DNA of 64,000 nt, taken from assembly GCF_018603435.1 (NCBI RefSeq), contig NZ_CP075682.1:2232001-2296000 (forward strand), read 5' to 3'. Position 1 is the stretch's first letter. Every line of letters starts with the position of its first letter. Shown here piece by piece: positions 27,772 to 35,507 of the stretch. Below the pieces are notes generated by a model. The model worked only from the letters and a program-made list of their open reading frames with translations. It did not search any database and was not told the origin of the DNA. The stretch is from Chryseobacterium sp. ZHDP1. Lineage in GTDB: Bacteria; Bacteroidota; Bacteroidia; Flavobacteriales; Weeksellaceae. The position numbers were made by a program, and so were the translations under genes.

Positions 27772-28851
27772 ATGAGAAAATTAATGACAATCTTATTGAT
27801 GGCGCTGTGTGCAATCTGTTTTGGTCAGAAAACCGTTCATTTTGCGGATTCAATCCGGAAAGCTTATCACATTCCGGAAATAAGCTACGCAGTCATCGAC
27901 AGCAAATCTACACTGGAAATCGCGGCATTAGGAAAACATTCAGTTGATCTTCCGGACACGGCAACTTTAAACGACAGATTCCACATTGGTTCCAACACCA
28001 AAGCAATGACTGCATTTATGATTGCCAAATATGTGGAAAACGGAAAATTAAAATGGACGACTAAATTTTTCGATCTGTTTCCCGAATGGAAGCCGAAAAG
28101 CAAACCCGAATACGCCAATATTACCTTGCAGGATCTCCTTTCTCATAAAGCAGGAATTCAGCCGTTTCAGGGAGAAGACGATCCCAAAATTCCGAATTTT
28201 AAAGGAACGCATCAGGAAAAAAGAAAACAGTTCGGAGAGTTTGTACTGACGCTGGAACCTTTGAAAACAGACGAACAGCATCCGTTTATCTATTCCAATG
28301 CAGGATATACTCTGGCAACATTAATGGCAGAAAAAGTAACGGGCAAAAGTTGGGAACAGCTTGTTGATCTGGTCTTCAATAAAGATTTAAAGCTAAACGT
28401 ACAATTATCATGGCCGGAAAATCAGAAGCAGAAAGACACTTGGGGACATTTTACGGAAGATGGCAAACTACAGCCTGTTCCTTCCACATTTGATTATCAT
28501 CTGGATTATACAGAACCTTCGGGAGATATCAATATAAAACTGAAAGATTACATCAAATTCATTCAGCTTAATATTCAGGGGCTTGAAGGAAAAAACAATT
28601 ACCTGAAAGCCAAAACGTATACTTTTATCCACAAAGGAATTCCGAATTATTCGATCGGATGGTTTAATATTTACGAGAACGGAAAGGAACTTTCTACCCA
28701 TTCCGGTACAGCAGGAACGTATTACAGCCTTGTTCATATCGACAGACTAAAGCACAAAGCATATATTATTTTAACCAACTCTTTTAATCCGGATACACAA
28801 CAGGGCGTGAGACTTTTAATGAGAAAGCTGAAGGAAAACTATGGGAGCTAG
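27772..28851 (+). CDS. Beta-lactamase-fold serine hydrolase, exported
   Basis: The 359-residue protein has a signal peptide (to about FGQ) and the class C-like set: SNTK (SxxK) with catalytic Ser and Lys, YSNAGY (YxN), and HSGTAG in place of KTG. Such proteins include esterases and D-amino peptidases as well as beta-lactamases. Antibiotic hydrolysis should not be assumed. No operon partner is evident. Confidence 0.85.
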   Translation: MRKLMTILLMALCAICFGQKTVHFADSIRKAYHIPEISYAVIDSKSTLEIAALGKHSVDLPDTATLNDRFHIGSNTKAMTAFMIAKYVENGKLKWTTKFFDLFPEWKPKSKPEYANITLQDLLSHKAGIQPFQGEDDPKIPNFKGTHQEKRKQFGEFVLTLEPLKTDEQHPFIYSNAGYTLATLMAEKVTGKSWEQLVDLVFNKDLKLNVQLSWPENQKQKDTWGHFTEDGKLQPVPSTFDYHLDYTEPSGDINIKLKDYIKFIQLNIQGLEGKNNYLKAKTYTFIHKGIPNYSIGWFNIYENGKELSTHSGTAGTYYSLVHIDRLKHKAYIILTNSFNPDTQQGVRLLMRKLKENYGS

Positions 28852-28934
28852 AATTTTTTTGTTGAAGATGAGAGCCTTGCAACAATTGAAGCTCTGAGAC
28901 TAAAATTTAATCCGAAACAAAGCCGATTCATCGA

Positions 28935-29375
28935 ATGGCAAAAAATAAATTAAGAAAAATAAAAATAGAGAATGAGATCTATTTATGGAAGAGGAATCAT
29001 CTTCATTTGACAGAATTCAAGCATTCTAAATGCGTTGAAAAAGTTGTAATTTATCTTGAAGGATACAAAGACTCACCTCTTCAACTATTATTTAGAGAAG
29101 AAGATAATTTAACTATCAAAACGGATATTGAAAAAGAAAAATGGTGTGTAGGTTATCCTGATGATGGAGTGATTTGGTTATCTAAAAATGAGCCGTATTT
29201 ACATGATCAGCAACAAACGATTGACATCAATTTAAATCGTCCTGCTGTTATAGAAGAACTCACCAGATATTTTCTTCAAAAAGATTGGAAACCTAAAGAA
29301 AGTACAAGCCCACTCATTATTGAAGATGCATTGAAATTACTTGAGACAATTGTACTACCGAGAGGTATAAATTGA
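28935..29375 (+). CDS. Protein of unknown function
   Basis: The 146-residue protein has no signal peptide and no membrane helix. It is basic at the start (MAKNKLRKIKIENE) and acidic in the middle. A PDDGVIWLSKNEPYLHD segment is rich in aromatic residues. It is followed by a REP-like element 18 bases downstream. It could be an immunity-type protein, judging from its neighbour at 29583, but no family was recognised. Confidence 0.5.
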   Translation: MAKNKLRKIKIENEIYLWKRNHLHLTEFKHSKCVEKVVIYLEGYKDSPLQLLFREEDNLTIKTDIEKEKWCVGYPDDGVIWLSKNEPYLHDQQQTIDINLNRPAVIEELTRYFLQKDWKPKESTSPLIIEDALKLLETIVLPRGIN

Positions 29376-29392
29376 GGAATGAAAAGTTATCA

Positions 29393-29510
29393 GATGTCGC
29401 GGATTTGCAATCCGTGACATTTACCTACCAAGAATATCTTTCGTAAAAATTTGCAAACTATACTTTCACAATATAAAAATTAAAATCAAGGATTACAAAT
29501 CCGCGACATC
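29393..29510 (+). repeat. REP-like palindromic element, copy 2
   Basis: This is the longest copy (118 bases). Its ends are GATGTCGCGGATTTG and CAAATCCGCGACATC, perfect inverses of each other. The inner part contains ATTAAAATCA as in other copies. Confidence 0.75.
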
Positions 29511-29582
29511 GGACATCGGTCTTGGTTTTGACTATGTTACAGAATTTAACAAAGTAAACAAATAAAAATATAGCTGACAAAT

Positions 29583-30086
29583 ATGAATTTTGAAAATTAC
29601 AGAATTATACCAAATTATAATACCAATAAAACAGACCTGTTCTTAGCTACAGAACAAGAAATCGAACTATGTGAAAAAACTTTAGCTATCGAATTTGATG
29701 ACGATTATAAAGATTATGTTTTGACATTTGGTAATGGAATTCTTGGTGGAACCTATATAAGAATGTACTTACCAAAAAGGATTATGAATACATTATCAAA
29801 ATGGAAAAACAGAATAACGGAGTATTGGTTTTGGGACGAGGGGAAAGACATTTTGACAAAAGATGAAGTATTAAATTCAGTACGGGTTGGCGATACATTT
29901 GACGGGGATGAACTCATACTTTATAAAAGCTACTATTATATTTTACCAAGACATAGCGAAAAAATTTACAAAATTGGAAAAACATTAGACGAAATGATAA
30001 CTTGGCTATGTTCGACAGGCATTTTGACAGAACCTTTTGTGGAAAGAGATTTTGAACCATTTGACCCAGTAGAATGGGGAAAATAA
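29583..30086 (+). CDS. SMI1/KNR4 (SUKH) family protein
   Basis: The 167-residue protein fits the SUKH superfamily: FLATEQEIELCEKTLAIEFDDDYKDYVLTFGNGILGGTYI is the standard opening, where a helix is followed by a [YF]xxFGNG turn. SUKH proteins are mostly immunity proteins against polymorphic nuclease toxins. No toxin gene is in the window near it. REP-like elements lie on both sides (29393-29510 and 30094-30165). Confidence 0.78.
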   Translation: MNFENYRIIPNYNTNKTDLFLATEQEIELCEKTLAIEFDDDYKDYVLTFGNGILGGTYIRMYLPKRIMNTLSKWKNRITEYWFWDEGKDILTKDEVLNSVRVGDTFDGDELILYKSYYYILPRHSEKIYKIGKTLDEMITWLCSTGILTEPFVERDFEPFDPVEWGK

Positions 30087-30093
30087 AAAACCA

Positions 30094-30165
30094 GATGTCG
30101 CGGATTTGCAATCTATACTTTCACAATATAAAAATTAAAATCACTGATTACAAATCCGCGACATC
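30094..30165 (+). repeat. REP-like palindromic element, copy 3
   Basis: The ends match copy 2, but about 46 internal bases are missing, so this is a 72-base internal deletion form. Confidence 0.72.
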
Positions 30166-30207
30166 GGATGTCATTCAAAAAAGACCGTATTATAAAGAAA
30201 AAAAACG

Positions 30208-31650
30208 ATGAATTTAAAATTATTACTGCCTTTACTATTTTTTATAATTAATTCTGTTTTTGCACAAAACACAAAGACAGAAAATCTATTGTTTGATAAA
30301 ACATTGAAAAAAGACAGCATCCTTGTTGAATTTTCTGAACTTTATAATTTGACAAATACTATCCATCCAGGACAGTTTATGTTCTGTACAAAAAATGAAT
30401 TTAACAAAACTTATTTATCATTAAAAAAGAGCATCAAAACAGATTTATCTATTATTGAATATTACAAATTGACAGCAACTTTAATGGCAAAAATTAAAGA
30501 CGGACATACAGCAGTTGATAGAGCTCAAATTATTTCTTTGCTTAAAGAAAGATTAGTATTTCCATTCAGTATTTATAAGATTAATGACAATTATTATTTA
30601 GGTAAAACCACAGATACCAACAAAGATTTTATTGGTTTGCAAGTGTTAAAAATAAATGGAAAAGAGATAAAATCTGTAGTGAAAGAGATTGAAAAATTTA
30701 TTCACCTTGAAGGCAGAAATGAAACAGGATTGAATACTCGATTCAAAAACTTCCCTTTTTACTATTTTGTTTTAAATCAAACCAACCAATTTGAAATAGA
30801 ATATTTAGACCAAAATAATCATAAGAAAAAACAAAAACTCAACGGAATAACTTTTGAAACCCATACCCAAAACATTTCTGAAAAAATTGAACCTTTAACA
30901 ACTGAATTTAGAACTAATAATTTGGCAATTCTAAAACTTCATTCATTTGAAAATGGCTATAATGAAAAAGATAGAAAAATTGCAGAAAAACAATTAGATG
31001 ATTTTTTTACACAGTTAGAAAGTTTAAAAACTGGAAATTTAATAATTGATTTACGAGATAATAGTGGTGGAGCAGCAGAAATGGCAAACTACCTTTTTTC
31101 ATACCTGACAGATAAAACATTTTACTATTTTGACTATGTGGGAGCAAAATATAATACGGTAAAAGAATGGAAACACTTTGCTCAATATCCTGAAAATATT
31201 GAGGAAATAAATTTGAACGAAACAAAACAAAAATACGAACTGAATTGCTATACAGCAACAGATGCTGCGGATTATTGGTGGTTTGAACAACAGCAGAACA
31301 AACCAAATTATTATAAAGGTAAAATAAGTGTTCTAATTAATGGTGGATGTTTTTCAACCACAGGACATTTATTAGCACTAATGAGAGAATATAAAATTGG
31401 AAAATTTTACGGTGAATATTCGCAAGGAAGTAATTATAGTAATTCAGGTGGGCAAGCCTTTGTTTTGCCTTATTCAAAAACATTAGTTTGGATACCTACT
31501 TTTCAATACAAAATGAAGACACCCAATTTTCAATATGACCCAAAAGGAATAAAACCAGATATTGAAATACAAATAAAACCAAATGACTTAAAAACAAAAT
31601 TTGACAGACAAATGGATTATGTAATAAAACTAATTGAAGAGAATAAATGA
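30208..31650 (+). CDS. S41-family serine peptidase, exported
   Basis: The 480-residue protein starts with a signal peptide (to about FAQ). The tail-protease core is present: GNLIIDLRDNSGGAAEMANYLF, then LINGGCFSTTGH with catalytic Ser383. KDGHTAV near residue 96 is typical of the N-terminal part. A weak PDZ-like region lies at 140-200. It acts outside the cytoplasm. The substrate is unknown. An attC-like element follows its stop, so it may be a mobile cassette gene. Confidence 0.8.
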   Translation: MNLKLLLPLLFFIINSVFAQNTKTENLLFDKTLKKDSILVEFSELYNLTNTIHPGQFMFCTKNEFNKTYLSLKKSIKTDLSIIEYYKLTATLMAKIKDGHTAVDRAQIISLLKERLVFPFSIYKINDNYYLGKTTDTNKDFIGLQVLKINGKEIKSVVKEIEKFIHLEGRNETGLNTRFKNFPFYYFVLNQTNQFEIEYLDQNNHKKKQKLNGITFETHTQNISEKIEPLTTEFRTNNLAILKLHSFENGYNEKDRKIAEKQLDDFFTQLESLKTGNLIIDLRDNSGGAAEMANYLFSYLTDKTFYYFDYVGAKYNTVKEWKHFAQYPENIEEINLNETKQKYELNCYTATDAADYWWFEQQQNKPNYYKGKISVLINGGCFSTTGHLLALMREYKIGKFYGEYSQGSNYSNSGGQAFVLPYSKTLVWIPTFQYKMKTPNFQYDPKGIKPDIEIQIKPNDLKTKFDRQMDYVIKLIEENK

Positions 31651-31656
31651 ACGAAC

Positions 31657-31787
31657 GCCCAACAAGGGTATTGCCAAAAGCGGGCTTTAGTGATAGACTG
31701 AACATTTGTATTTTTATTAGTATTTGTACTAAATTTGAGCTTTAGTCCCTTCTAGCCTCCACCTTCGACAAACCCAAAAACGTTATT
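31657..31787 (+). other. Possible attC-like cassette end
   Basis: The stretch begins GCCCAAC (fits RYYYAAC), continues AAGGGTATTGCC, and ends CCACCTTCG (31759-31767) and ACGTTAT (31780-31786). GGGT and ACCC can pair near the two ends. The CCACCTTCG/ACGTTAT end is shared with 38123-38151, with nearly equal spacing. Confidence 0.4.
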
Positions 31788-31804
31788 CTATTAGCTAAAA
31801 ACCT

Positions 31805-32029
31805 CTACCCTACTTCAAAATCAAACAATTCTTGCGGATGTACTTCTAAGCCTTTCGCTAATTCCTGTATGGTAGAAATTCTAACATCAACTTCTCCTTT
31901 TTCAATTTTGCTAATATTACTATGGTCGACATCGCATTTTTGAGCTAATTCCCGATAGCTTAATCCCAATTTTTTTCTAAATTTTTCAATTCTTTTCCCA
32001 AAAGCTATCCGAAATTCAATTCTATCCAT
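31805..32029 (-). CDS. XRE-family regulator (array member 1)
   Basis: The 74-residue protein is a single XRE helix-turn-helix (LSYRELAQKCDVDHSNISKIEKGEVD) and ends EVHPQELFDFEVG. It is the last of five XRE genes in tandem on the minus strand. Confidence 0.85.
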   Translation of the reverse strand: MDRIEFRIAFGKRIEKFRKKLGLSYRELAQKCDVDHSNISKIEKGEVDVRISTIQELAKGLEVHPQELFDFEVG

Positions 32030-32083
32030 TCCATTGTAAATGTTAACGTTGTGATTTAGAAAGTTTCCAACTGTTCTCAGAAT

Positions 32084-32344
32084 TTATTCATCAATTTTAT
32101 ATTTTTCTATATCGAAGTCAAAATCGAATAATTCTTTTGGCGGAATTTTAAAGGCTGAAGCCATTTTAAGAATAGTTTCAATGGTTGGATTTCCTTTACC
32201 GTTTTCAAACTTATTATAATTACTGGAATCGAAAACGGAATTTTGAGCAACAGCGTCCATAGAATTGTATTTCTCATTCCTAATCTCCTTGAGATGTTCA
32301 GAAAAACTCTCCATATACAATTTTAAAACGTCTTTACTATCCAT
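32084..32344 (-). CDS. XRE-family regulator (array member 2)
   Basis: The ATG ending at 32344 gives 86 residues starting MDSKDVLKLYM. The XRE helix-turn-helix is at about 20-70 (NSVFDSSNYNKFENGKGNPT). It ends IPPKELFDFDFDIEKYKIDE, almost the same tail as XRE module 1 at 16160. Confidence 0.83.
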   Translation of the reverse strand: MDSKDVLKLYMESFSEHLKEIRNEKYNSMDAVAQNSVFDSSNYNKFENGKGNPTIETILKMASAFKIPPKELFDFDFDIEKYKIDE

Positions 32345-32386
32345 TATTTTTAGAATTAACAGCAATTTTGAAATTTAAAGCTGTTG

Positions 32387-32707
32387 TTAAGATTTTCTCT
32401 TTATTTCGATTTCTTTTACAAATTCATATTTATTATCTAAAATTGGCTGATCAGGCCAAAAGTCTTTGGGAGAGCAACCCAAAGCTTTTGATATTAAATT
32501 TAAACTTTTAATATTATATTTAGCGGTTTTGGAGTGGGCTTCAATGTCTGAAATATAACTCGTACTCTTGCCGATAGCCAAAGAAAGAGAAGTTTGACTA
32601 ATCCCTCGTTGTTCTCTTATTTCTTTCACCTTTGAAATTATATATCGTTCTATTTCGTCTAAAGAATCATGCATAAATGTTGACATAGCTATCCATAAAG
32701 TTTCCAA
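32387..32707 (-). CDS. XRE-family regulator (array member 3)
   Basis: The open frame has 106 residues. An internal Met (MHDSLDEIE, start ending at 32674) may be the true start and gives 95 residues. The helix-turn-helix reads ISQTSLSLAIGKSTSYISDIE. The C-terminal tail (PKDFWPDQPILDNKY) differs from the other members. Confidence 0.8.
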   Translation of the reverse strand: METLWIAMSTFMHDSLDEIERYIISKVKEIREQRGISQTSLSLAIGKSTSYISDIEAHSKTAKYNIKSLNLISKALGCSPKDFWPDQPILDNKYEFVKEIEIKRKS

Positions 32708-32712
32708 CTTTT

Positions 32713-32946
32713 TTAATCAAAATTAATATCTAATAAATCTTTAGGCGATACATTCAGACCTTTCGCCAGATCAATTAATGTAGTAAATGCAAAGTTTCTT
32801 TTTCCATTTTCTATATCACTTATTGTAGCCTTAGTAATTTTGGAGCTGTTAAGAACAACATCATCTTGGGTAAGTCCAGATTTGAGCCTTAAATTTTTAA
32901 CGTGTTCTCCAAATTTTTTTAGTATTTCATCTTGTAAAACGTCCAT
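32713..32946 (-). CDS. XRE-family regulator (array member 4)
   Basis: I choose MDVLQDEILKKFGEHV, which ends at 32946 and gives 77 residues. Earlier codons up to 33003 do not look like protein. The XRE helix-turn-helix is LTQDDVVLNSSKITKATISDIENG, and the end is VSPKDLLDINFD. Confidence 0.8.
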   Translation of the reverse strand: MDVLQDEILKKFGEHVKNLRLKSGLTQDDVVLNSSKITKATISDIENGKRNFAFTTLIDLAKGLNVSPKDLLDINFD

Positions 32947-33023
32947 TTGTAAAAGTTTACACACATTTGAGATTTTAGAAAAATACAGCCAACTCATCCC
33001 CATCTGGATAAATTTTAAACTTT

Positions 33024-33269
33024 TTAAAATTTATCATCAAATCCTTCAGCAAAAAATTCTTCTAAACTCATATTAAAAGCCTGAACTATTTTTGCCAGTG
33101 TGCTAAATCTTAAATCTTCTCCTCTTTCATATCTTCCAAACTGAGCGCGTGAAATATTATGTTCGTAAGCAAAATACTCATAGCTTGTGTATCCCTTAGC
33201 TATTCTTATCTCTTTAATTCTTTTACCTAGATTTTTTAACACAGCCTCTTTAGAAAACCCATTTGCCAT
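33024..33269 (-). CDS. XRE-family repressor, module 2 (array member 5)
   Basis: The 81-residue protein has an XRE domain with YTSYEYFAYEHNISRAQFGRYERGED, in which the turn is richer in aromatics than in the other copies. It is divergent from SymE-like gene 2 and so plays the repressor role in module 2. It also heads the five-gene XRE array. Confidence 0.83.
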   Translation of the reverse strand: MANGFSKEAVLKNLGKRIKEIRIAKGYTSYEYFAYEHNISRAQFGRYERGEDLRFSTLAKIVQAFNMSLEEFFAEGFDDKF

Positions 33270-33304
33270 ATTTGTAAATTGTATAATTAATAATTTTTAC
33301 AAAT
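33270..33304. promoter_or_regulatory. Candidate operator of module 2
   Basis: ATTTGTAAA (33270-33278) and TTTACAAAT (33296-33304) are perfect 9-base inverses. They lie directly upstream of the XRE start codon. Confidence 0.5.
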
Positions 33305-33377
33305 CTTATAAATAACCACCATTTATGTTACCATTAAAAAGATGGATCATATTAGTGTCTTTTAAAAATATTTTTTA

Positions 33378-33385
33378 TATCTTTG
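33378..33385 (+). promoter_or_regulatory. -7 box of SymE-like gene 2
   Basis: TATCTTTG fits TAnnTTTG. It lies only 8 bases before the ATG at 33394, so the transcript is probably leaderless or nearly so, unlike copies 1 and 3. Confidence 0.5.
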
Positions 33386-33393
33386 AAATAAAA

Positions 33394-33573
33394 ATGATGA
33401 ATTCAAGAAAACTTAAAATCCATTCAAGATTTCAGAAAAGCAGCAATCAACTTATTATCGTTCCGGAAATCCGCCTCAGAGGAAAATGGCTTGATGAACT
33501 GGGTTTCGGAAAAGGAAAAACTATACACATCCAGCAAAAGAAAAAGAAGCTCACCATTACTGTTGCGAACTAG
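33394..33573 (+). CDS. SymE-like small protein, module 2
   Basis: The 59-residue protein (MMNSRKLKIHSRFQKSSNQL, then IIVPEIRLRGKWLDELGF) matches the other SymE-like copies. The C-terminal part reads GKTIHIQQKKKKLTITVAN. The start is the first of two adjacent ATG codons. The promoter box is almost at the start codon. The 83-bp tandem repeats begin 23 bases after the stop. Confidence 0.75.
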   Translation: MMNSRKLKIHSRFQKSSNQLIIVPEIRLRGKWLDELGFGKGKTIHIQQKKKKLTITVAN

Positions 33574-33595
33574 TATAATCTGAAAATGCATTTCG

Positions 33596-33831
33596 TTTCC
33601 CGCAGACTGCGTGAGACTTCCTGCGTTTGCAGGAAATGTAAAACAACCCTGTTTGTAATCTCCTGCAACTGCATTTGCTTTCCCGCAAGTTGCGCAAGAC
33701 TTCCGGAGTACTCCGGAAATGTAAAACAACCCTGTTTGGAATCTCCTGCAACCGTATTTGGTTTCCCGCAAGTTGCGCAAGATCTCCGGAGTACTCCGGA
33801 AATGTAAAACAACCTTGTTTGAAACTAACGG
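33596..33831 (+). repeat. 83-bp tandem repeat array A (three units)
   Basis: Units start at 33596, 33679 and 33762, so the period is exactly 83; the last unit is shortened. Each unit starts TTTCCCGCA. Unit 1 has the hairpin TTCCTGC-GTTT-GCAGGAA, and units 2 and 3 have the palindrome TCCGGAGTACTCCGGA at the same place. A second inverted pair is AAACA with TGTTT. Frames found in the repeats are short and contradictory, so coding is unlikely. Confidence 0.8.
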
Positions 33832-33838
33832 AGATGAC

Positions 33839-33902
33839 GATAGCGCGGATTTGTAATCCTTGATTTTACAATATAGAAATTAAAGTTACAGATTGTGACA
33901 TC
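33839..33902 (+). repeat. REP-like palindromic element, copy 4
   Basis: It starts GATAGCGCGGATTTG and ends in TGACATC. The right end is shorter than in copies 2 and 3. It follows directly after repeat array A. Confidence 0.6.
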
Positions 33903-33992
33903 GGTTGTTTTTATTCTTACAAGAAAAAAAATAAAAGTTTGTAAGTTTAAAATCTATATCGTAATATTGCAATATAAAATTAAAGAAAAAAA

Positions 33993-34325
33993 ATGGGAGC
34001 AACTAAAACAGACCATTTTACAGACCAACAAAATACGGTTGCAACACTTTTAAAAGCGTTGGGGCATCCTGCAAGGGTGGCAATTATAGAATATTTAATG
34101 AAAGTTGATACTTGTATTTGTGGTGATATTGTAAACGAACTGCCACTTGCACAGCCTACTGTTTCACAACATCTGAAAGAACTCAAAAATGCAGGGCTGA
34201 TAAAAGGTAGCATTGAGGGAAATTCAATCTGTTATTGCATTGAAGAAGAAGCTATCGAGAAGTTGCAAAATTATTTCGCCAACATTTCAATAAAACTTTC
34301 TAACAAGAAAAACAACTGCTGTTGA
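33993..34325 (+). CDS. arsR: ArsR/SmtB-family arsenic-responsive repressor
   Basis: The 110-residue protein has an ArsR winged helix ([37 protein letters not shown]). The metalloid site is visible as DTCICGD at about residue 42-48, the ELCVCDL-type motif of ArsR. A C-terminal CC pair is also present. It heads a compact operon with DUF6428, a small membrane protein and an arsenate reductase-like gene. Confidence 0.88.
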   Translation: MGATKTDHFTDQQNTVATLLKALGHPARVAIIEYLMKVDTCICGDIVNELPLAQPTVSQHLKELKNAGLIKGSIEGNSICYCIEEEAIEKLQNYFANISIKLSNKKNNCC

Positions 34326-34342
34326 ACTAAAAACAAATAAAA

Positions 34343-34879
34343 ATGAAATTATCACAAGTAAAAGCACTTTTGCCTACATTAGACAATGTTACGTTTAAAT
34401 TGGAAAACGGAGCTTTCGTTCCTGAACATTTTCACGTTACCGAAATCGGAATGGTTACTAAAAACTTCATCGATTGCGGCGGAACAATACGCCAAGAAAA
34501 AATGGTAAACTTTCAGTTGTGGAATGCAAACGACCTCGAACATCGTTTGAAACCCATAAAGCTTTTAAACATCATCGAGCTTTCGGAAAAGCAATTGAAC
34601 ATTGAAGATACTGAAATTGAAGTTGAATATCAAAGCAATACAATCGGAAAATACGGGCTGGCTTTTGACGGGGTAAATTTTATTTTGCAAAACAAAACAA
34701 CGGCTTGTCTGGCAAATGACAAATGTGGTATTCCGCAGGAAAAACAAAAAGTAAATTTATCTGATCTTACAACGCAATCGGCTTGCTGTACCGTTTCATC
34801 GGAAAACGTTAAAAATAATTGCGGCTGTAACGCCAATGTTGATGAAACTGTAAGTTCCGACAAAAATGTTTGCTGCTGA
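34343..34879 (+). CDS. DUF6428 family protein of the ars operon
   Basis: The 178-residue protein belongs to the DUF6428 type: LPTLDNVTFKLENGAFVPEHFHVTEIG is the characteristic opening, and the family is found in ars operons. The last 40 residues carry seven cysteines in pairs (SACC, NCGC, NVCC), so this tail may bind arsenite. The stop overlaps the start of the next small gene by one base (TGATG). Confidence 0.78.
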   Translation: MKLSQVKALLPTLDNVTFKLENGAFVPEHFHVTEIGMVTKNFIDCGGTIRQEKMVNFQLWNANDLEHRLKPIKLLNIIELSEKQLNIEDTEIEVEYQSNTIGKYGLAFDGVNFILQNKTTACLANDKCGIPQEKQKVNLSDLTTQSACCTVSSENVKNNCGCNANVDETVSSDKNVCC

Positions 34880-35004
34880 TGAAATCTTTTTTCATAAAAC
34901 ACAAAAAACCAATTATTATAACAACTTCGGTTATTGTGTTACAGCTCATATTCGGTTTTGATCCGAAATTTTTCATCATAAACATCATTTGGTTATTCGT
35001 ATGA
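34879..35004 (+). CDS. 41-aa single-helix membrane protein in the ars operon
   Basis: The ATG overlaps the DUF6428 stop by one base, and the TGA overlaps the ATG of the arsenate reductase gene by 4 bases, so it is coupled on both sides. The protein has a basic start (MKSFFIKHKKP) and one hydrophobic helix of about 15 residues, then GFDPKFF and a second short hydrophobic stretch. No family was recognised. Tight coupling is the evidence that it is a real gene. Confidence 0.65.
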   Translation: MKSFFIKHKKPIIITTSVIVLQLIFGFDPKFFIINIIWLFV

Positions 35005-35423
35005 CATATAAAAAGAAAATTCTGGTGCTTTGCACGGGCAATAGTTGCAGAAGCCAAATTGCAGAAGGATATCTCAGATATTTTGCAAATAATAAAGCAG
35101 ATATTTACAGTGCGGGGGTTGAAACACACGGGGTAAACCCCAAAGCTATTGCCACAATGCAGGAAGATAACATTGATATTTCAAAACACACTTCAAACAA
35201 CATTAAAGAATATTCCGACATTGAGTTTGATTTTGTAATTACAGTTTGTGACAACGCAAAAGAACGTTGTCCCTATTTTCCGAGCAAGGCAAAAAAATTT
35301 CATCAAAACTTTCCAGATCCGGCAAAGGTTACCGGAAAAGAAGAAGAAATTAAAGAGGAGTTTAGAAAAGTAAGACAACAAATAAAAGACTATTGCCAAC
35401 AGTTTATCGCAGACAATTTATAG
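35001..35423 (+). CDS. arsC: Low-molecular-weight phosphatase-like arsenate reductase
   Basis: I take the ATG at 35001 (MTYKKKILVL), giving 140 residues. The LMW-phosphatase loop CTGNSCRS (Cys11, Arg17) is complete, and the general-acid region reads FPDPAKV. KERCPYFP has the additional Cys common in thioredoxin-coupled ArsC. It reduces arsenate to arsenite in the cytoplasm. The expected Acr3 or ArsB pump gene is not downstream; a REP-like element follows. Confidence 0.87.
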   Translation: MTYKKKILVLCTGNSCRSQIAEGYLRYFANNKADIYSAGVETHGVNPKAIATMQEDNIDISKHTSNNIKEYSDIEFDFVITVCDNAKERCPYFPSKAKKFHQNFPDPAKVTGKEEEIKEEFRKVRQQIKDYCQQFIADNL

Positions 35424-35435
35424 CCCGGTTTCGCG

Positions 35436-35483
35436 ATTTTACAATATGGAAATTAAAGTTACAGATTGCAAATCTGCGACATC
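35436..35483 (+). repeat. REP-like palindromic element, copy 5 (right part)
   Basis: The segment ATTTTACAATATGG, the middle ATTAAAGTTACAGATTG and the end AATCTGCGACATC are as in other copies. The left end is degraded. It lies 12 bases after arsC. Confidence 0.5.
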
Positions 35484-35507
35484 GGGAGAAAATGTTTAAA
35501 TGAAAGA

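Noticed and set aside
33424-33863. Open frames on both strands across the 83-bp repeats
   Set aside because: They exist only because the repeat period leaves frames open, have no conserved start, and conflict with each other.
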